A DNA stretch of 64,000 nucleotides, from the NCBI GenBank assembly GCA_037178975.1, contig JASJZH010000005.1, positions 2,480,001 through 2,544,000 on the forward strand, given 5' to 3'. Under the pieces are notes generated by a model. It saw only the letters and a list, made by a program, of their open reading frames with translations, had not been told where the DNA came from and did not search any database. The position numbers and the translations under genes are program-made. This document shows positions 1-14,070 of the stretch, piece by piece (the stretch's first letter is position 1; each line of letters opens with the position of its first letter). The stretch is from Oscheius tipulae. Taxonomy: Eukaryota; Nematoda; Chromadorea; Rhabditida; Rhabditidae.

Positions 1-102
1 AGTTCGGCATCTGATGTAGCAGTTTCGTGAGAAACTAAAATCAGTTTTGTAGGACCATTCATCTCATCCAACTTCTTCCTAGTTCCCCCCCCCGAAACTC
101 AC

Positions 103-3100
103 CCTAGCCCAGGCATAGTCCATGGGAACAGCTGGAGGTGGTACTTCTGGCTGCGGGACGATCTGGCCCTTGCCCACTAGGTCACAGTAAGTCTCTCGGA
201 TCACCGTTCCTGAAACATTTTTCCTTTTTCAGACTTCTAATATTTCTCACCCAAATCATCGAAAGAGCCGGGAACAAGAGCTCCTGCAGCCTTCAGAGAA
301 CCGTTCTTGGCAGCAGCTGTCTCTCCCTGCGCATTGGCGCTGGCCCCAGCGTGACCGAATTGAACCTGGAAAGGATTGTTTTCAAGAAAGCTCAAATTTT
401 TTTAGTATTCTCAACTATGTTATAAAAATTCGTAGTTCTTTCACGTCAGTCTGCCCCCCTTTTCTATTTCTGGAAATTCCAATATTTTTGGCATGTTGTT
501 CGACAGGGTTTGATAATCTCTCTAAATTTGTTCACTACCACGAATCTTGTTTTAACGAAAGATAATCAAGAACTTCTGCCTCTGACATTGGTTGTAATGC
601 AGCATTCTCAAGAGAAAAAAAATCCTTACCTCCGAAGTGATGTGATCAGCACAGGTCCCGATGCACCATGCCACTAGTGGTTTGGTGATTTTCTTCGTCT
701 TTAGGGCCTCCACGATCTTGTACTCTTCCACACCACCGACCTCTCCGAGCAGAACGATCATTTTGACCCTGGAATGTGTTTATTTCGTTCCTTTTTCTGG
801 AAAAGTCAATTTCAATATTCGACAATGATAGCGTAGAGTTTCAAGAGCAGTACAAATATCGCATATTTTGGGACATCGACACCTACTTTTCAGGAAATTA
901 ATTTGCCAGCTTTTCGCTGCTCTGCAATTTTGTAGCCCAGATCAAAATCTACAACTTTAGAACATTGTTAGACCGGAAACTGCTTCTTTGAGGAGAAAAA
1001 GGCGCGTAAAGCTGAATCTTTTGAAGTCCGTGTCGGCCCGTACTGTCTTAGCCGTGTGAATGAAGCAGTACGGGGGTGGCATCGGTGATCTAGCTAGAAT
1101 TTCCATATGGCTAATAAACATAGACCAGATGTAGTACTCAAAATCAACAGTGTGGTCTTTCAAGAGTCTGTAACACAAAAGCTACCTGTCGTCCTCCTGG
1201 TACCGAAGAACATGATCAGTGTAAGTCGAGCCGGGATAGCGGTCACCTCCAATAGCTACACCCTCAAAAACACCGTCAGTGTTTTGAGAAATGATGTTGT
1301 TGAGCTCGTTGGACATACCGCCCGAGCGAGAGACGTAGGCAACACTGAAATTGGGTAATGAAGCAGCCATGCCATAGTACATACGTACTTTGAAACATAA
1401 AATTTTGTAAAAGGCAGTGCTTGAGAAAAATATAATTGCCGGTGAAAAGCCTAACTAGAACCAGTGTCTGAACATTTTAGTGTTTCAAGTAGTACATAAA
1501 ACGTGAACAATTGGAAAAGTTTCGCTCGTTGACTAGGTTGTGTTTCACCCGGATAATATATGCGTCTAATACAATTTTTGATAATGGAAAGAAGGCATCT
1601 GCAGGAAAAAAACACCCACCTTCCAGGTCTGTAAAGCTTCGAGGCCAAGATGTTATCCATCATTCCTCCGGTATTTCCAATTTTGAAGCAACCGGGCTTG
1701 ATTCCCCCGACTGTGGCCGGACCAATGAGGGTCACTCCACGCTCGTGGGCTCTCTGTAGTGTTTGACCATTACTCTCGCTGTCTCTTTGTCTCTCTGTTC
1801 ATCCTTCTCTTTCTCACCTTCAGCAGTTTTCTGGTCTGATTCTCCGGGACTCCCTCCGCAATGATGGCAATGACACGGATCTGAGGGAATTCGAGAGCCT
1901 CAAGAACTGTCTCATAGACGGACCGAAGAGAGGCAAATGTGACCAAAACGGAGGCGTCAGCATGCGTGGCAAAGGCCTTTGCCATGGACTTGTAGGCAGG
2001 AATGAGGATTTCCTGAAATTTTGGGTGTTTTACCGAAAGTACCAATTTTTCATATTCAGAAATGTTTTGTTTCTTTCCGACTATATCACGTACCTTGTGA
2101 CCAAAATAGTACTTCTGCTTGTTGTCACCGGTGAAAGGATAGGTGGAAGCCACCACAGAAGGATCGTTACGGCGACAGACGTAGTCAAAGTCGAGCATTC
2201 CCTGGAAGTTGTTCATTTGTGAAATATTTTTGATCAAATACTATAAATAAGTTTTTATCATTACGTATCGGCAAACAATTGTCTGTTAGAACTTTGTGGT
2301 GAAACATAACACGAACATCCACAGCAAAAGAGCCAGATAAGGAATTTGAGGAAAGCAAACCGTTTCTCAGAGTTCTTTCTAAATTCGATCATTCCTTGAA
2401 AATATTATTCTTTCACCGATTACGTTCCGCTCATTGTTTCGGAAAGAAAATCTAGGTCATGTAGTAGACGTGAAACATTTTAGGTTCACGTTTTACATGT
2501 CTGTTTTCAAACGATGTTTTATCTCAAGAAGGGTGTGAATGCTTATAATTTCTTCATGAAACATGAATGCTTCAAAGAGCACTTTTAGTATATTGTAGCT
2601 CCACAAATGGATAAAATGGTTTTCTTGTCCGCTAGACAAATGTTTTTTCTCCAATATACGTTGGCGTCATTGTTTGTTTAACTGATACTCAACAACCACG
2701 TTTCTAGGTTTTTCATTCCTTGCTCGGTAGACAGAAATACTGTTGTAGACCAGAGCATTCATGTTTTGTTTCACTGGTTGTACCTATAGTCAACTTCTCA
2801 CTTATTGATACCATGGGAAAAATTAATAAACTCAACCTGGATAGCCTTTTGCTGTTGTCCCCAAATGATAGCCTTGGTGTTGTTCTCGAAGAGAGAATTG
2901 TAGATTTTATTGATCTCGGCCTGAAGGAGACTGGGAGGCATGAGAGGAGCTCTCTGGGCTCCCGGAGCTCCCATCTCATCCGAAGGTTGGCGGGAGTTTT
3001 GACGAGACGTACCAGCGGTCTGAAATTCTGAAGGTCTCTTCAGATTTTTCGAATATTTTTTAACTGTTTGAAGAAGTACACAGATGCGAGTAATCAATGG

Positions 3101-6100
3101 AAGGTTGTACAGTTCCCTATAGACCTAGTCCACGAAACAAAAGATTTCGAAGTTTTTACGAGAGAAACTACAGTATCGCTACTTTACGGGGTTGAAGCGA
3201 TATAGTCTACACACTGTTTTCTCCTAACGAGATCACGGTACCATCGCTTTTTCGGGAGCTCGTGTTTCCTTATCAATGTGAAACATGGAATCTTTGCAAA
3301 CTACTAGCAGCACATCGTGAACGGCACAGTATACTATGTCACAGTCTCTTTCTGAATCCGAAATACGATTATTCTTTGTTGACCATGTTTTGCAAAGATT
3401 CTAAAATATCCACGAACAGACAGCTGCCTACTTGAAACACTAAAATGTTTATGAGGTTCTAAACTTGGATGTGATTATTTCAAGTTTCGACACATTTTGT
3501 TTCACTCTTTCTACATATTGGCTTTCTAATTACAGCTTCATTATCACGTCTTCTATGTAGGTGCTGAAAGTTATAAACGACCCGAATACTGTATGGTCGA
3601 ATGGGAGTCTTCTGCTACTGTTACTAACTTTCCCGAAAAACCTAATTTGACTTACATGTCAGGACTCATGCGCAAAACTGAAATGGTAAACATGAATGCG
3701 ACTTTTTCGAGTTCCCATAGTTTTGCTTCATAATGGTCCACAAGATATAACTACAGTTTATGATCCGATGGCTTCAAAAAGTGTTATTTGATCCCGAACT
3801 AAACTAGGATAGCAGGTTGGCAGTGACATTCTGCTGTTCACAATCTAGTCCGACTCACATGTCTCTCCGGACTCAACAGAAACTGTCCAGTGGTTTGTGG
3901 CTCCTTTGGTACTGCTGGGAGCGGTCGGACACCAAGAGCGGCTCCAACAATCGCTGTCATGTGGGTCTCCGGTCCGAAGACATTGATCGGGAGCTCGAGT
4001 TGGGTCGCTGAAAATTTAGGAAACTTTGACTGCGAAATATTGATATTCTGTGCTACAGACCGTATTGTAGAGTGAGTGAAACAAAAATGATGCTTTGGTG
4101 TGAGCAAGTGAAATTTTTCAAAACCCAGCGATTGCCAAAGATCGTAACTGTGAAACAATATTCTTTTCCATTTTTCATGGTTCGATTCAGCTGACGGATT
4201 CGGGAAAATTTTCTTTTCTACATACAACGAGCAACTCATTACAAGAACTTCCCTGGTTCTGTTATCTGTCATCCATGAAATATTTTTTGTCAAATTAGCA
4301 ACTTTCCAACTACAAGAACCCTAAGTTCCTAGAGATGAGATAGAGCTGGTGACAAACAAACACCAGACTATCGAACATGTGTATTCGGGGAACATTTTTT
4401 CGGCAATTTTCATTCATGATCAGTTCTGTAAAAATAAATATTTTTAGTTCCTACCTATACCTCGGATGAAGTAAAGTACCAAACAACTTATACTCTCACA
4501 GTACCTTCGTAACAAAAAAATTACTTTTTAGTCTTTTGATCAACCGGTGAAACAAGATAGCCACAAGGCGGGGATTGTGTGGAATGAATAGAGATAGTGA
4601 AATACTATTTTTGGTCATCAAACATGTCACCGAGCCTCCATGAACTAATTTTCATTCCTGATCAGTTTTGTAAAGAGGAAATATTTTGAGCTCCTACATA
4701 TTTCTTCGTTCCAGAGAACACAGACCATATACTTTTACAGTAACTTTGAAAAAAGCGAGTTTTTATGGGGTTTGTTGAATGAAACGCTGGAAGTGAAAGA
4801 CAAAAGTTGCCTGAGACTTATAGAAAGCTTGAGACACAAAAGCTGAATCGTTTTTTAAACTACGTGCTTCTGGATACGTTTATATTGTAAGATTTGATCA
4901 TTGGAAAGACTAAAAAGTACTCACCAGCATCCTTGATCCTCCTCAATCCCTCCTGATAATTGGGTCCTCCTCGTCTCACATAAATTGTAACTCTATGGAT
5001 CTTTAGATGCTCCACGAATTCCTCAAAAGCCCTGACGATACCGCCAAAAGTCTTGGCAACATTTGTGAAATTGGCAATGGAGCCTCCAATGATCAGAACT
5101 TTCCCGTCTGGACGAGGTTCGCCCTCTGTCATCACACTGAGAATCGTCTTGGCGTATTCATAGGTCTGAGTCTCCGAAGGATCACCGGAATATTCGCCGT
5201 AGTTGGCCAGCTCACCAGCTCCGCCGAGGTCACAGACTGTGTCACTAAAATTTTTGAATTTCTTACTCGGTCGATGAATATGATAAGAATCGCAAACTAC
5301 CTGTACTACGAGTTCCCAGTGAAACAGGCAAAAATCTTGAACATTGGGTTGAAAACTAACTTATATTTTCTAAATCGTATAAAGCAATGTCTGAGTTTTG
5401 AAAACTTTACCTAGCTATAGCCTTGAAAATAACAGTTTCTCATTTTTGGCACTGACCCCCAGAAGACATACTTGGTCGGAACAATGTGTTGAAAGCCTTG
5501 TATGTTTCACTTAATGGATAGGGGTATGAATTGTAGTGCAGCCAATGGAAAGGTGATGAGATGACTCAAGTTTTTGAATTCTACCGGATAGACAGTTATT
5601 TCGAGAGCAGTAATGTAGTTTTGGATCGTGTCTCACTAATTACAAGAAATCGTCGAAATCGCCTTTCATGGTAAGCGTGAAACAAGAAGCCTGTTGCTTT
5701 CCTTTGATAACATTTTAGTTTTGTTATTCTTTGCGACAGAAATGCATATCGGTAGCCACAAACACGTCGGATAGCTACTGGGTTGGACCACCCATACTGT
5801 TTCGGCATAAAATTTCAGTTGTACTGTCTCAAAGCTGCACCCGTAACTAGGCAGGAAAAAAGGTACCACGCGGTCTACCGGTCTCACCCCAATTCTTTCG
5901 ACAATAATCTAGCCGTCGAATCTAAGAGCGTTATTTTTTGCAACTTCGTACAAATCATTCACCTCGGGAGTCTCAATATATGAAACACAAAACATTCAAA
6001 CCCACGTAAAGACAACAGAAGCTCCTCCTCCAGCAACCATGGTCCAAATGCGTCCCTTTCTGTTCAGAATGGTCAGTTTCAATGAGGCTCCAGTCTTGGC

Positions 6101-9016
6101 GTCCAGGTCGGCAATGTATTGTTCCTAGAATTTTTCTTTGTTTCACTGAAAAACTAACAGAGGAGAAGCATAGTCTTCCTACTCTGATGACTACTCGGAC
6201 TCCAAAACAAACTAATTAAACTTCTAAATCATTTTCTATTCGAAGAAACGATTTGGACAAAAATGATGTTCTGCAAACTTCTAGAACAGATCAAAATCTA
6301 CAGCTTTGCAGAATATCACAAAGCTCAAAATTGCAGTTTGATCCCAAAAAACTCACTTCTTTGGTCAGGTCACGTCCGAAAGGAGCAGGGAACTCGACGG
6401 GATGACCGTCTCTTGTCTTCCAGTTTTCGGAACAAAGAAAATTAGCAGTCTCGTCTAGTTTTGCTGCCAGATCCAGGATGTAGACTTTGTCGTTGAGGAC
6501 GACCAGGGGATTGATCTCGAGGTAGGTAAAGTGCAGCTGCTTGTAGACAGTGTATAAGAGGGACACGAACTGCTTGACGATTCTAGAAATTTGGTAGTTT
6601 CGGTCATTTTTGTACACATTCAAGTATGTTGTTTTTCTCAAAAAACCACGGCGAGGAATCGTCAACCCTTTACTTTGCACTATATAATTGTCGGTTGAAA
6701 CATAAAAACTGGCGCAATTTTGACAGTCATAAAGTTTTGACTTTTCGAGCATACCATAACAGCGTGCCGTGCTTAGGAAGAATTTTGAGGTTTTTCCAAA
6801 AATCCTAATAATCGACTCACGTCGTCCTCTTTCCCAAATCTCCAATCAGCTTCGTCAACTGCTCGTCCGTCGGTGTCATTGCCGTATCATCTAGCGAGAT
6901 GGGAATTCGAAGCTTCCTGGCTTTTTCGTCCACATCTCCAATCTCCACTCCTCCCTGGATTTATATGTTTTTGTGAGAAGGACGTGCGGATCATTTTCAT
7001 TTATTTTCTTCCATTAGTGAAAAGGCTGAACATACCTGCTCGTAGAAGAGAATGACATCCTCGTCGCGTTGACTGAAAAAGGCCACATAGAGCTCGTCCG
7101 AGTCAGTATGGGCGCAGAAGGGTTCGACAATAAAGGTGTGGAGACGACCGGTTGTCTTTCCAATCTGAAAAATTGTCTTTTTTGTATAGTCTGTTACAGG
7201 TCCAACAAACACGTTTTTAGTATTGCTCTGAATAGGAACGAATTCCCAGTTTCGAGAATTTTTTGTTTCACTTTTTGAATAAGTAGCGGAGCAAAAATAT
7301 TTAGCAGTATTCGTAGTCTGCACGTAGCCAAAAACAAATACCCTCCAGTAGTTCCACGTGAATCACGTCTGGAGATAAAAACACGCCCGAGGGCCCAAAA
7401 TGGTCTTTTGGTTCTGGGATGACTTTGTGTTTATGGAATGTATGAAGCCATCGTCCTAGCTCAAACTACCTGTTTTCTGGGATACAGATAGTCAATGAAA
7501 CAATTCAAGTGTTTTAGTGACTACCACTGTTTTTCCACACTGTCTTGCAGCTTTTTTCGGGTTCAAAGCGTATACTTTCAGATGGACTGGGCTCAAGAGA
7601 TTGGGTAGAAGGAACAGGAAGTGTTAGCACTCGAGAAAGAACTACGGTAGGGGAAACGATACGGTTTTTCCTGTTGACCATATGGGTAGGTTTTTCTTCG
7701 GAGCTCGTGAAACAAAACGAAAGTCATGTTCTTTCCGAAATATATGAAACATGAAGAAATGCTCTTTATTAGCTTCCAAATACTGATTTTCTTGTTCGGC
7801 CATTGTAGAGGTGATCAAAATCTAGAACTTTATAGAACACTGCTAAGCCAGTAAGTCAGTTTATAGCTTCGAAGATACAAAAGAACAAGAACATGCTGTA
7901 GGTCGACAAAAATTCTATGTTTAAACAGATGCATAAAACTTTTCGGTTCGGGTATTTTAAAAGTTGTTAGGAGGCAAGCTTTTTTCGAGCAGTAAATATG
8001 GTTTATACTCACAGTAGCATAGGTTCCAGCCTTGTTCTCAAACCATTCCTTGATCTCCGGCAAGTTTCCGCACTTGACCAGGCCGTGCTTCCCTCGTCTC
8101 TTAATTAGCTGGTCGGGCTTGATGACGGCTTTCTGAAAAAAAGTTGTTGTTTCTTTTTATGTTGTTCCTTGAAACAGTTTAGTGTTAAACGAATAGATAT
8201 ATTTGCGAACATTTACATCTGTCGAGCAGAACTTCTAAAGAACTGAGCATTACCAAAGTGCAATAAAACAAAAAAGGTGTTCAAGCCAATCTGGAAATGG
8301 TCATGGTAGGAGATCTTATCCATGCTAATAAATACGAAATCGCTAATTATTCACTGATAATGGGGAATAATACTGAACGAAAGTGTTTTGCCTTACTCAA
8401 TGTCATGCCACAGTGAATCATTAGAAAATCTAAAGCCAGATGTATGTAGCCCACCCCAGCCTCTCTATTCCCTTGTGAGAAATGACTATCAAATTCCAAT
8501 GAGGCTTTATAGAGAGAAAGTATATCCGTTCTGTCCTCAAAAAGATGAGCCTGAACTGGAGCGAGAACACGAGGTTAGAAAACTTTTTTCTAGAGATTCT
8601 CTAACACTCATTACAGCCTTGATCCTTACTGTACAGATAACAACAGAAACGTACTACTTTCAATTATTGGGACACATGACACACTCTAATGTTTCAGTTT
8701 TTCTATAAAGCAAACCACTGTTTTCCACTGTGGTCATTCTTTGTGCTCGCGAAAAACTCTTTTCAATGTTTCAACTGTCCTATAAAACATCCAAAACATT
8801 GAATGGGAACGTTCTAGTTTCAACGAAATCTTAGTAGTAGTATTTAGAAAAACTCACATCTCCTCTAGAAAGCCATGGGCTCAACTTGGCAATATCATCG
8901 AAGCTGTCATTCTCTGTCAATCTGACAGCATGAGGGGCATCGATAAGCCCAGAGGCTGAGAGCTGTCTGTAGAGGAACTCCTTTCCACTCAGTTCACTCA
9001 CTGCCTTCGCTGACAT
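103..9016 (-). CDS. acly: ATP-citrate lyase (ATP-citrate synthase), 3' end outside window
   Basis: Cytosolic enzyme that splits citrate with ATP and CoA into acetyl-CoA and oxaloacetate, feeding lipid synthesis and histone acetylation. Sixteen exons read on the minus strand: 9016-8858, 8132-8013, 7164-7036, 6954-6821, 6582-6357, 6124-6006, 5244-4925, 4007-3859, about 3027-2837, 2201-2094, 2012-1818, 1753-1620, 1344-1196, 768-630, 365-251 and 209-103. The start [19 protein letters not shown] matches the family N-terminus. Later landmarks are [23 protein letters not shown], the citrate-binding YPFTGD region, [20 protein letters not shown], and FGHAGA (exon 365-251) carrying the catalytic phosphohistidine. 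The last exon seen ends at PMDYAWAR, so the citrate-synthase-like C-terminus lies left of the window. No frameshift seen. Introns carry many TGTTTCA motifs. The acceptor of exon 9 could be 3019 or 3027. Family identity is very secure. Confidence 0.96.
921..960. repeat. TTGTAG hairpin repeat in ACLY intron
   Basis: TGCAATTTTGTAG and CTACAACTTTAG flank a short loop containing AGATCAAAAT. First member of a dispersed hairpin family. Confidence 0.5.
1541..1586 (+). promoter_or_regulatory. Ruby-type composite element in ACLY intron
   Basis: TGTTTCACCC at 1541, with TATA beginning at nt 17 of the element. It lies antisense within the ACLY intron between exons 1753-1620 and 1344-1196. Confidence 0.4.
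6271..6312. repeat. TTGTAG hairpin repeat in ACLY intron
   Basis: CTGCAAACTTCTAG pairs loosely with CTACAGCTTTGCAG across a loop with AGATCAAAAT, the same loop word as at 921. Confidence 0.5.
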
Positions 9017-9639
9017 TCTTCTGCAAAACGATGGGATTGTTGGATGTTTTAGTTAAAAAAGGGCCTGGAAGAGAAGAAACAGAACGAAGAGAATTCGATT
9101 TTTGCGGGGTTCTGAATAAGAAATTTGGGTTATGGAGGGAGCAAAGAACTGGAACTGAAAAAGTGGAAATTCAATATTTGGAAAAGTTAATTTTTTCTAT
9201 AAATATGCCAGCTGTAGTGAAAAGAACGATCACATGCAAATATAGCATAACTTTGAAACATTCTTCTTTATATTGGCATAATTCTGCGATGTCTAGTACT
9301 CCAAAGACTATCGGAGAGATCTAATGAAATTGGTGAAACATTTTCTTTATATAAGGTATATACGAACTTTGATCGGAGATGGAGCAAAGAATAAGAACCA
9401 TGGCTATATGGTAAGCCTGAAACAAACGAAATACCAACTTGAAGGCGCTGGATATCAAGTTTGCAACAGGATATCTGGGTTTTTCAATTGACCACGGGCA
9501 GGACATTGCCTGGGAAGCCAACAAAATGGATGTAAGAGATTGTTGAAATAGAGACAATCCGATAAAAGATTCAGAAGAACGCCAGACTAGCATAGAGTCT
9601 TTCTAGGTCCTAAGCTAAATTTTCCAGCTCTACGATGTT

Positions 9640-9682
9640 CTGCAAGGTTCTACATTTTGTTAAGAACTACAATTTTGAAAGG
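9640..9682. repeat. Diverged hairpin repeat
   Basis: CTGCAAGGTTCTAC and GAACTACAATTTTG. Weaker pairing than the other members. Confidence 0.35.
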
Positions 9683-12600
9683 TTGCTAGGCTAGGAAATC
9701 GGGCTTTGGCCCCAAAAAGGCTGTTAATTGATGGCTAACCATTGGCTACGTTAGATCTTCATATTGGAACTTGGACCCATCGGACAATAAAGAAAACCTA
9801 GACGCTATGACATAAAGGCGAAACAAAATAGTTTTACATGGGACGACAATGTCAGTGTATCGATTTCCGACTAGCATATTGCCTTTTGTTTCAGACCTTT
9901 TTAAGCCAAAGAACTTCAAAGTGTCACAAAATCAGAAAGCCGTGCAGCAGTAGTGGCTGAACAAGAAAGTTGTCTTTATAGAGCAAATGGAACATTGGAA
10001 AATCCAAAAACTAGTTCAAAAACCCTAGGCAACTAAAGAAAGGAGAGCACACATTTGGATTCCATTCCGTTTTCTTTTAGTTTTGGTGGAGCTGCCTAGC
10101 AAGAAATGCAGCGAGCGAGAGAGGAAAGTGGGCGTCTTCGAATCAAATTCCCTCATGGGAACGCGCGTGAGGCAGCAAGCGGCCGTGGGGATAAACAACC
10201 AACAAAAAAAGGAGGAAGAAGGATATCCGGAGCAAGAGAAAGGGTTGAAGAAGAGGGCACAAAACTTCTGAAGGCGGTACATGAAGAAAAAGGGATCAGT
10301 ATCCAGACCTAGTTGTCTTATGGAGCGAGCGAAACAAAAGTCAAAGAAATAAATAACTGAGTTGAAAGGGAGGAAAAGAATCATAAAGAAGGCTCCACAT
10401 GAAATAGCTGTATTGTTTATATCTTTCTAGAAATTCCAGCAGCCACTGTCTGTTGTCACAGTACATCTTCTGTTAGCCAAACAGTGAACATTAATAACTT
10501 TTCGAGAGTGGCTGAAGAAAAGTGTATCGGGAAGACCTGGCGAGCGAAATATCAATGTGTGTGAAGCAAAAAATATCGCATATTTCTTTTGCAATTTCGC
10601 ATGTCTTGTGGCAAACAAAGTTCTAGGTGCCGTACAACCGGTCCGAAGATTTTGAAGAATACCATATTGTCCCTGTCTCAAACACGTTTCTCTTCTAGAA
10701 TCAGTGAAACAAAAACGTTCTAAACAAAGTATCAAGCAGTCGAAATGGAGAGAAGTTAGAGTACACAATCGGTATTTCTCAAAGTCAAACAAAGAGAACA
10801 CTATTGCTCTTAAATATAAGCTGTCTCATAGGAGCCTTGAAACTCAAGTATATCTCTACTATCAAAAGCGAGATGGTGTCCGTCCGTCTGTCCGTGGGCG
10901 ACAACGAATCTGAGGTTGTTTTGTTCAGAAGTTTTGTTGTTCTGAAACAGTAATTGCCTAAATTGGGTGGCAAGACAACCTTTGCTGCGTTCTAGAATTC
11001 GGTTTTTGTCCCAATGAAGCCACTAGGAATCTCTTATTACTATGAAGCAGCCAAGGAAAACTGAATGCATAAGGATGGCGATGCCGTCGGAGACGACAAC
11101 AACTTTTTCTGAACACCAAAACTAGCTTGCTCGCTTCGGTTTCGTGGCACTCGATAAGAGTGTGAAACACGAAAACTTTTTGTGTGTTTCCTACCAGTAT
11201 ATTGAAGGTATGATCAACACTATCAGTTGCAACTATCAGTAGACGGAAAAAAGAGAAAATCTCGGAAAAGTATGGAGCTGAGATTAGAAACTGAAGATAA
11301 GGCAGGTACAAAGAGTGCCCGGGGTCAAAGAGAGCGGGTGGTGTCCGAAGAAGATGCTATTTCGGGTACAAGAGCTCATTTTGTTAATTTTCATTGTCCT
11401 TCAAAATTGTAGAGTTGAGCTTCAACTTTACAGAGCATTAGTTTACTCACAAATGCCGCTCAGACCGAAAGTCATCAGGCTTGCCTTATGAGCAAAAGTT
11501 GCCGAAAAGATGCTTCAGGAGTAGGTTGTATGTTAGAAGATGGCTCTATCCTGCTGCATCGACTTCATCGTTCGGAATTCATTACAGTATTTTCGGTAAC
11601 CAAGATACCGCCGAACGTCTCCGTCCAAATCCAAACAAACTGGAAATAACGGTAAAACATAAATAATCTGACATACTATGAGGCTTTGCCTTATGAGCAA
11701 AAGTTCCTGAAAAAATTTGAATATTTCAGAATAGTTTATATACCAGAAGATGAATCACATCTCTACTTCTTTTCGCTAGCATCAAGGCTAGAATTTTTCG
11801 ACAATGCAGGCTACCATTCTTTTGTCCACCTTTGTACAAAAGAAGAAATGTTTCACAAAAATTAGTTATAACAGAACCCTGTTTTGCGCTAGTATTCGTA
11901 GCCACTGTATCGAAAATATCGCAATGTTCGAAAGAAAAACCGACCGCCACAGCTGCACAGAATGTGCAATTATTTACTTTTTTCATCTTACTTGCAAGAC
12001 AATCCAGTGTTCGAACTCTAACGAGGAAAATGGAACAGGAAAAAAAACGATAGGATATGAGACATCAAACGAGGCCAATAGAGCTCTTTTTTTCCAGTTA
12101 GACCTCGTGGAATAATGGCCGGGGACCCCGTGGCTTGTTTACCGTTGACACTGAAGTCAATATGAACTCTTTTTCATGTTTTTGAGGCGGGAACAAAGCC
12201 GCAAAACATTCAAATTTAGGCGGTCAAACAATGATGGGAAGAGGAAAAAAAAGCCACTTGATCTGGCCTGATAGGCGTGTGCAAAATATCGCCTGACCAA
12301 AATAAGTGATAAGAATGGAGTGGGGGGATTTTTTTTTTAAATTCTCCTGATTCCCACATTTTTTTTTTTAGAATTTTTCTTTTTTTTTCTTCATTACCTG
12401 ACTCTACTAGCATTAGAAAATTTTCGTGACTAGCTGAGCAGTGAATCATGAAAGTAACTTAAAATTTCGCCTTGGAAAGTTGAAGTTTTTGTTTCAAAGA
12501 TAGTAGAACAGGAAAATATTCGAATACGCTATGCATCAAAATTTGGATGTTTCAAAGTAAAATTCTCCTGATTCCCACAAAGTGCGCAACCCTAGCATTG

Positions 12601-13949
12601 TTATAGGTAACAGTACACTTACCAGAACGGATAGGATTTGTCGAATAAAAATTCGGGAGGGATTTTTTGACCGAAAATTTGTACTTTAGCTTCTTTTCTG
12701 TCTCAATGTCGCGACAACAGAAGTTTAAAAGCTTCCCCGACTATAGCGGGACAGTGATACAATAAAGTAAACTTGGACTTGGCCTTCGTAACTAGAAGTT
12801 TTTGTGTTTCAACGATGCCTCGAAGGCGGAAAGTAGGCATTATTTGAAAGACGAAATGCGTTGATAACACCAAACCTTGAATGTTTCCAAGAAAGGTATC
12901 CATGCTTTTAAAAATGTAGCTCACTCTCTTATATATTCAGAGCTCCGATTGCCTGACAGGAAGAGAGAAAAGCTGAAAAAGCACCAGAAACGTGGAAATG
13001 CTTCTGCCACATGGTATTGTGTTGTGTCAATAGAACGGGCGGGAAGACAATTCACTTCCTGGGAGTTTGAGGACAAAAGAGACAGAGAGAGAAGATGGAA
13101 CCGGAAGACCAAAAAGGTATGGCTCCAAAAAGGTCTGGAATACGTAAGGTTCAGTATTTTTTCAAATTGTGAAACTAGTTTTTTTGGCGCAGAACTTGGA
13201 GCATTACTTTGAAAATAGACAAGGTGACTAGAAGGGGGCATGAAACAAAAAAGGAATTGTATTTTTGGGAGTAGCACTATTGTTTTTTACGCCGACCGAC
13301 AAATTCACTGTGTTACGGAAGAAAGTTCTGCCCTAATAGAAGACGTGAAACATATGAGAATAACACAAAAGGCTCGAGCTGCAAATTGTAAAGGAAGAGA
13401 ACTCCAAGAAAGAATCGTGGACGAGAACAAACTTTGGTATAAGAGATTGGTTTAAAACAATTTCTGTCTCTTGAACTGAAGCAGTGAATGTTGCAAAAAA
13501 CAGAATGCAAATACGAGAACAAATAGTTCAATTCGGTCAAATAGTATGAACCACAAGGATTACTTGGTAATTTATCAAGGCGAACTTCAATAAGCGCCGA
13601 CAAAAGCAAAAAATGGTATAAGAGCTGAGCTGGAAACATTTATCAGAATCAAGTGCAGAACAAGTCGTATCATAGCATGAAAAACGCAGTGGAAATCATG
13701 TAAAAAAAAAGAACTAATATTCCACCAATTAGGTTCTCCGACTAAACGAGATTCTTACTTAGTCACTGAAACCTTCCGATTCAAATAAACAGAATATTCT
13801 ACGAGATCTTTTTTTTTTAACTGACAAAGGACATGGAAAATGGGATAAGAAACAAATAGGAAACAAAAACATTGGATAATTTCCCGTTTCGGAACTTGGG
13901 AATGCCAAAAACTGCTCTCCCCATCAAAAAAAAGCCACGCAAAATGAGG

Positions 13950-14070
13950 TGTTCGCGTGGCCCCACCGCGCGCTGTCCAGCCCACCACACACGCCCGGAC
14001 CCGGTCACTTATAATAGCGCTGGGGTCATGACGCGACACGTGAACAGGAGACCGTCCTAGACCACGTAGC
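13950..14070. other. GC-rich island in AT-rich intergenic DNA
   Basis: A short patch much richer in G, C and CpG than its surroundings, holding GCGCGC, GGTCAC and an E-box (CACGTG near 14038). It could be a promoter or the remnant of a coding exon. I could not read a supported protein in either strand. Confidence 0.3.

Larger units (their letters stand above)
200..9430. promoter_or_regulatory. Dense Ruby-type (TGTTTCA) motif field inside ACLY introns
   Basis: By eye there are about 31 copies of TGTTTCA or its complement TGAAACA in the first 10 kb. About 2 are expected from base composition (AT about 62%). All lie in introns or flanking DNA, none in ACLY exons. Minus-strand copies (for example near 1391, 2301, 4150, 4548, 5680, 7494 and 9334) outnumber plus-strand copies (1541, 2766, 3497, 5502, 6138, 7264) about two to one, matching the gene's strand. 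CTGTTTCA is the known core of the C. elegans type-1 piRNA promoter. That these drive 21U-RNAs here is inference. The copy at 210 coincides with a TTTCAG splice acceptor. Confidence 0.7.
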
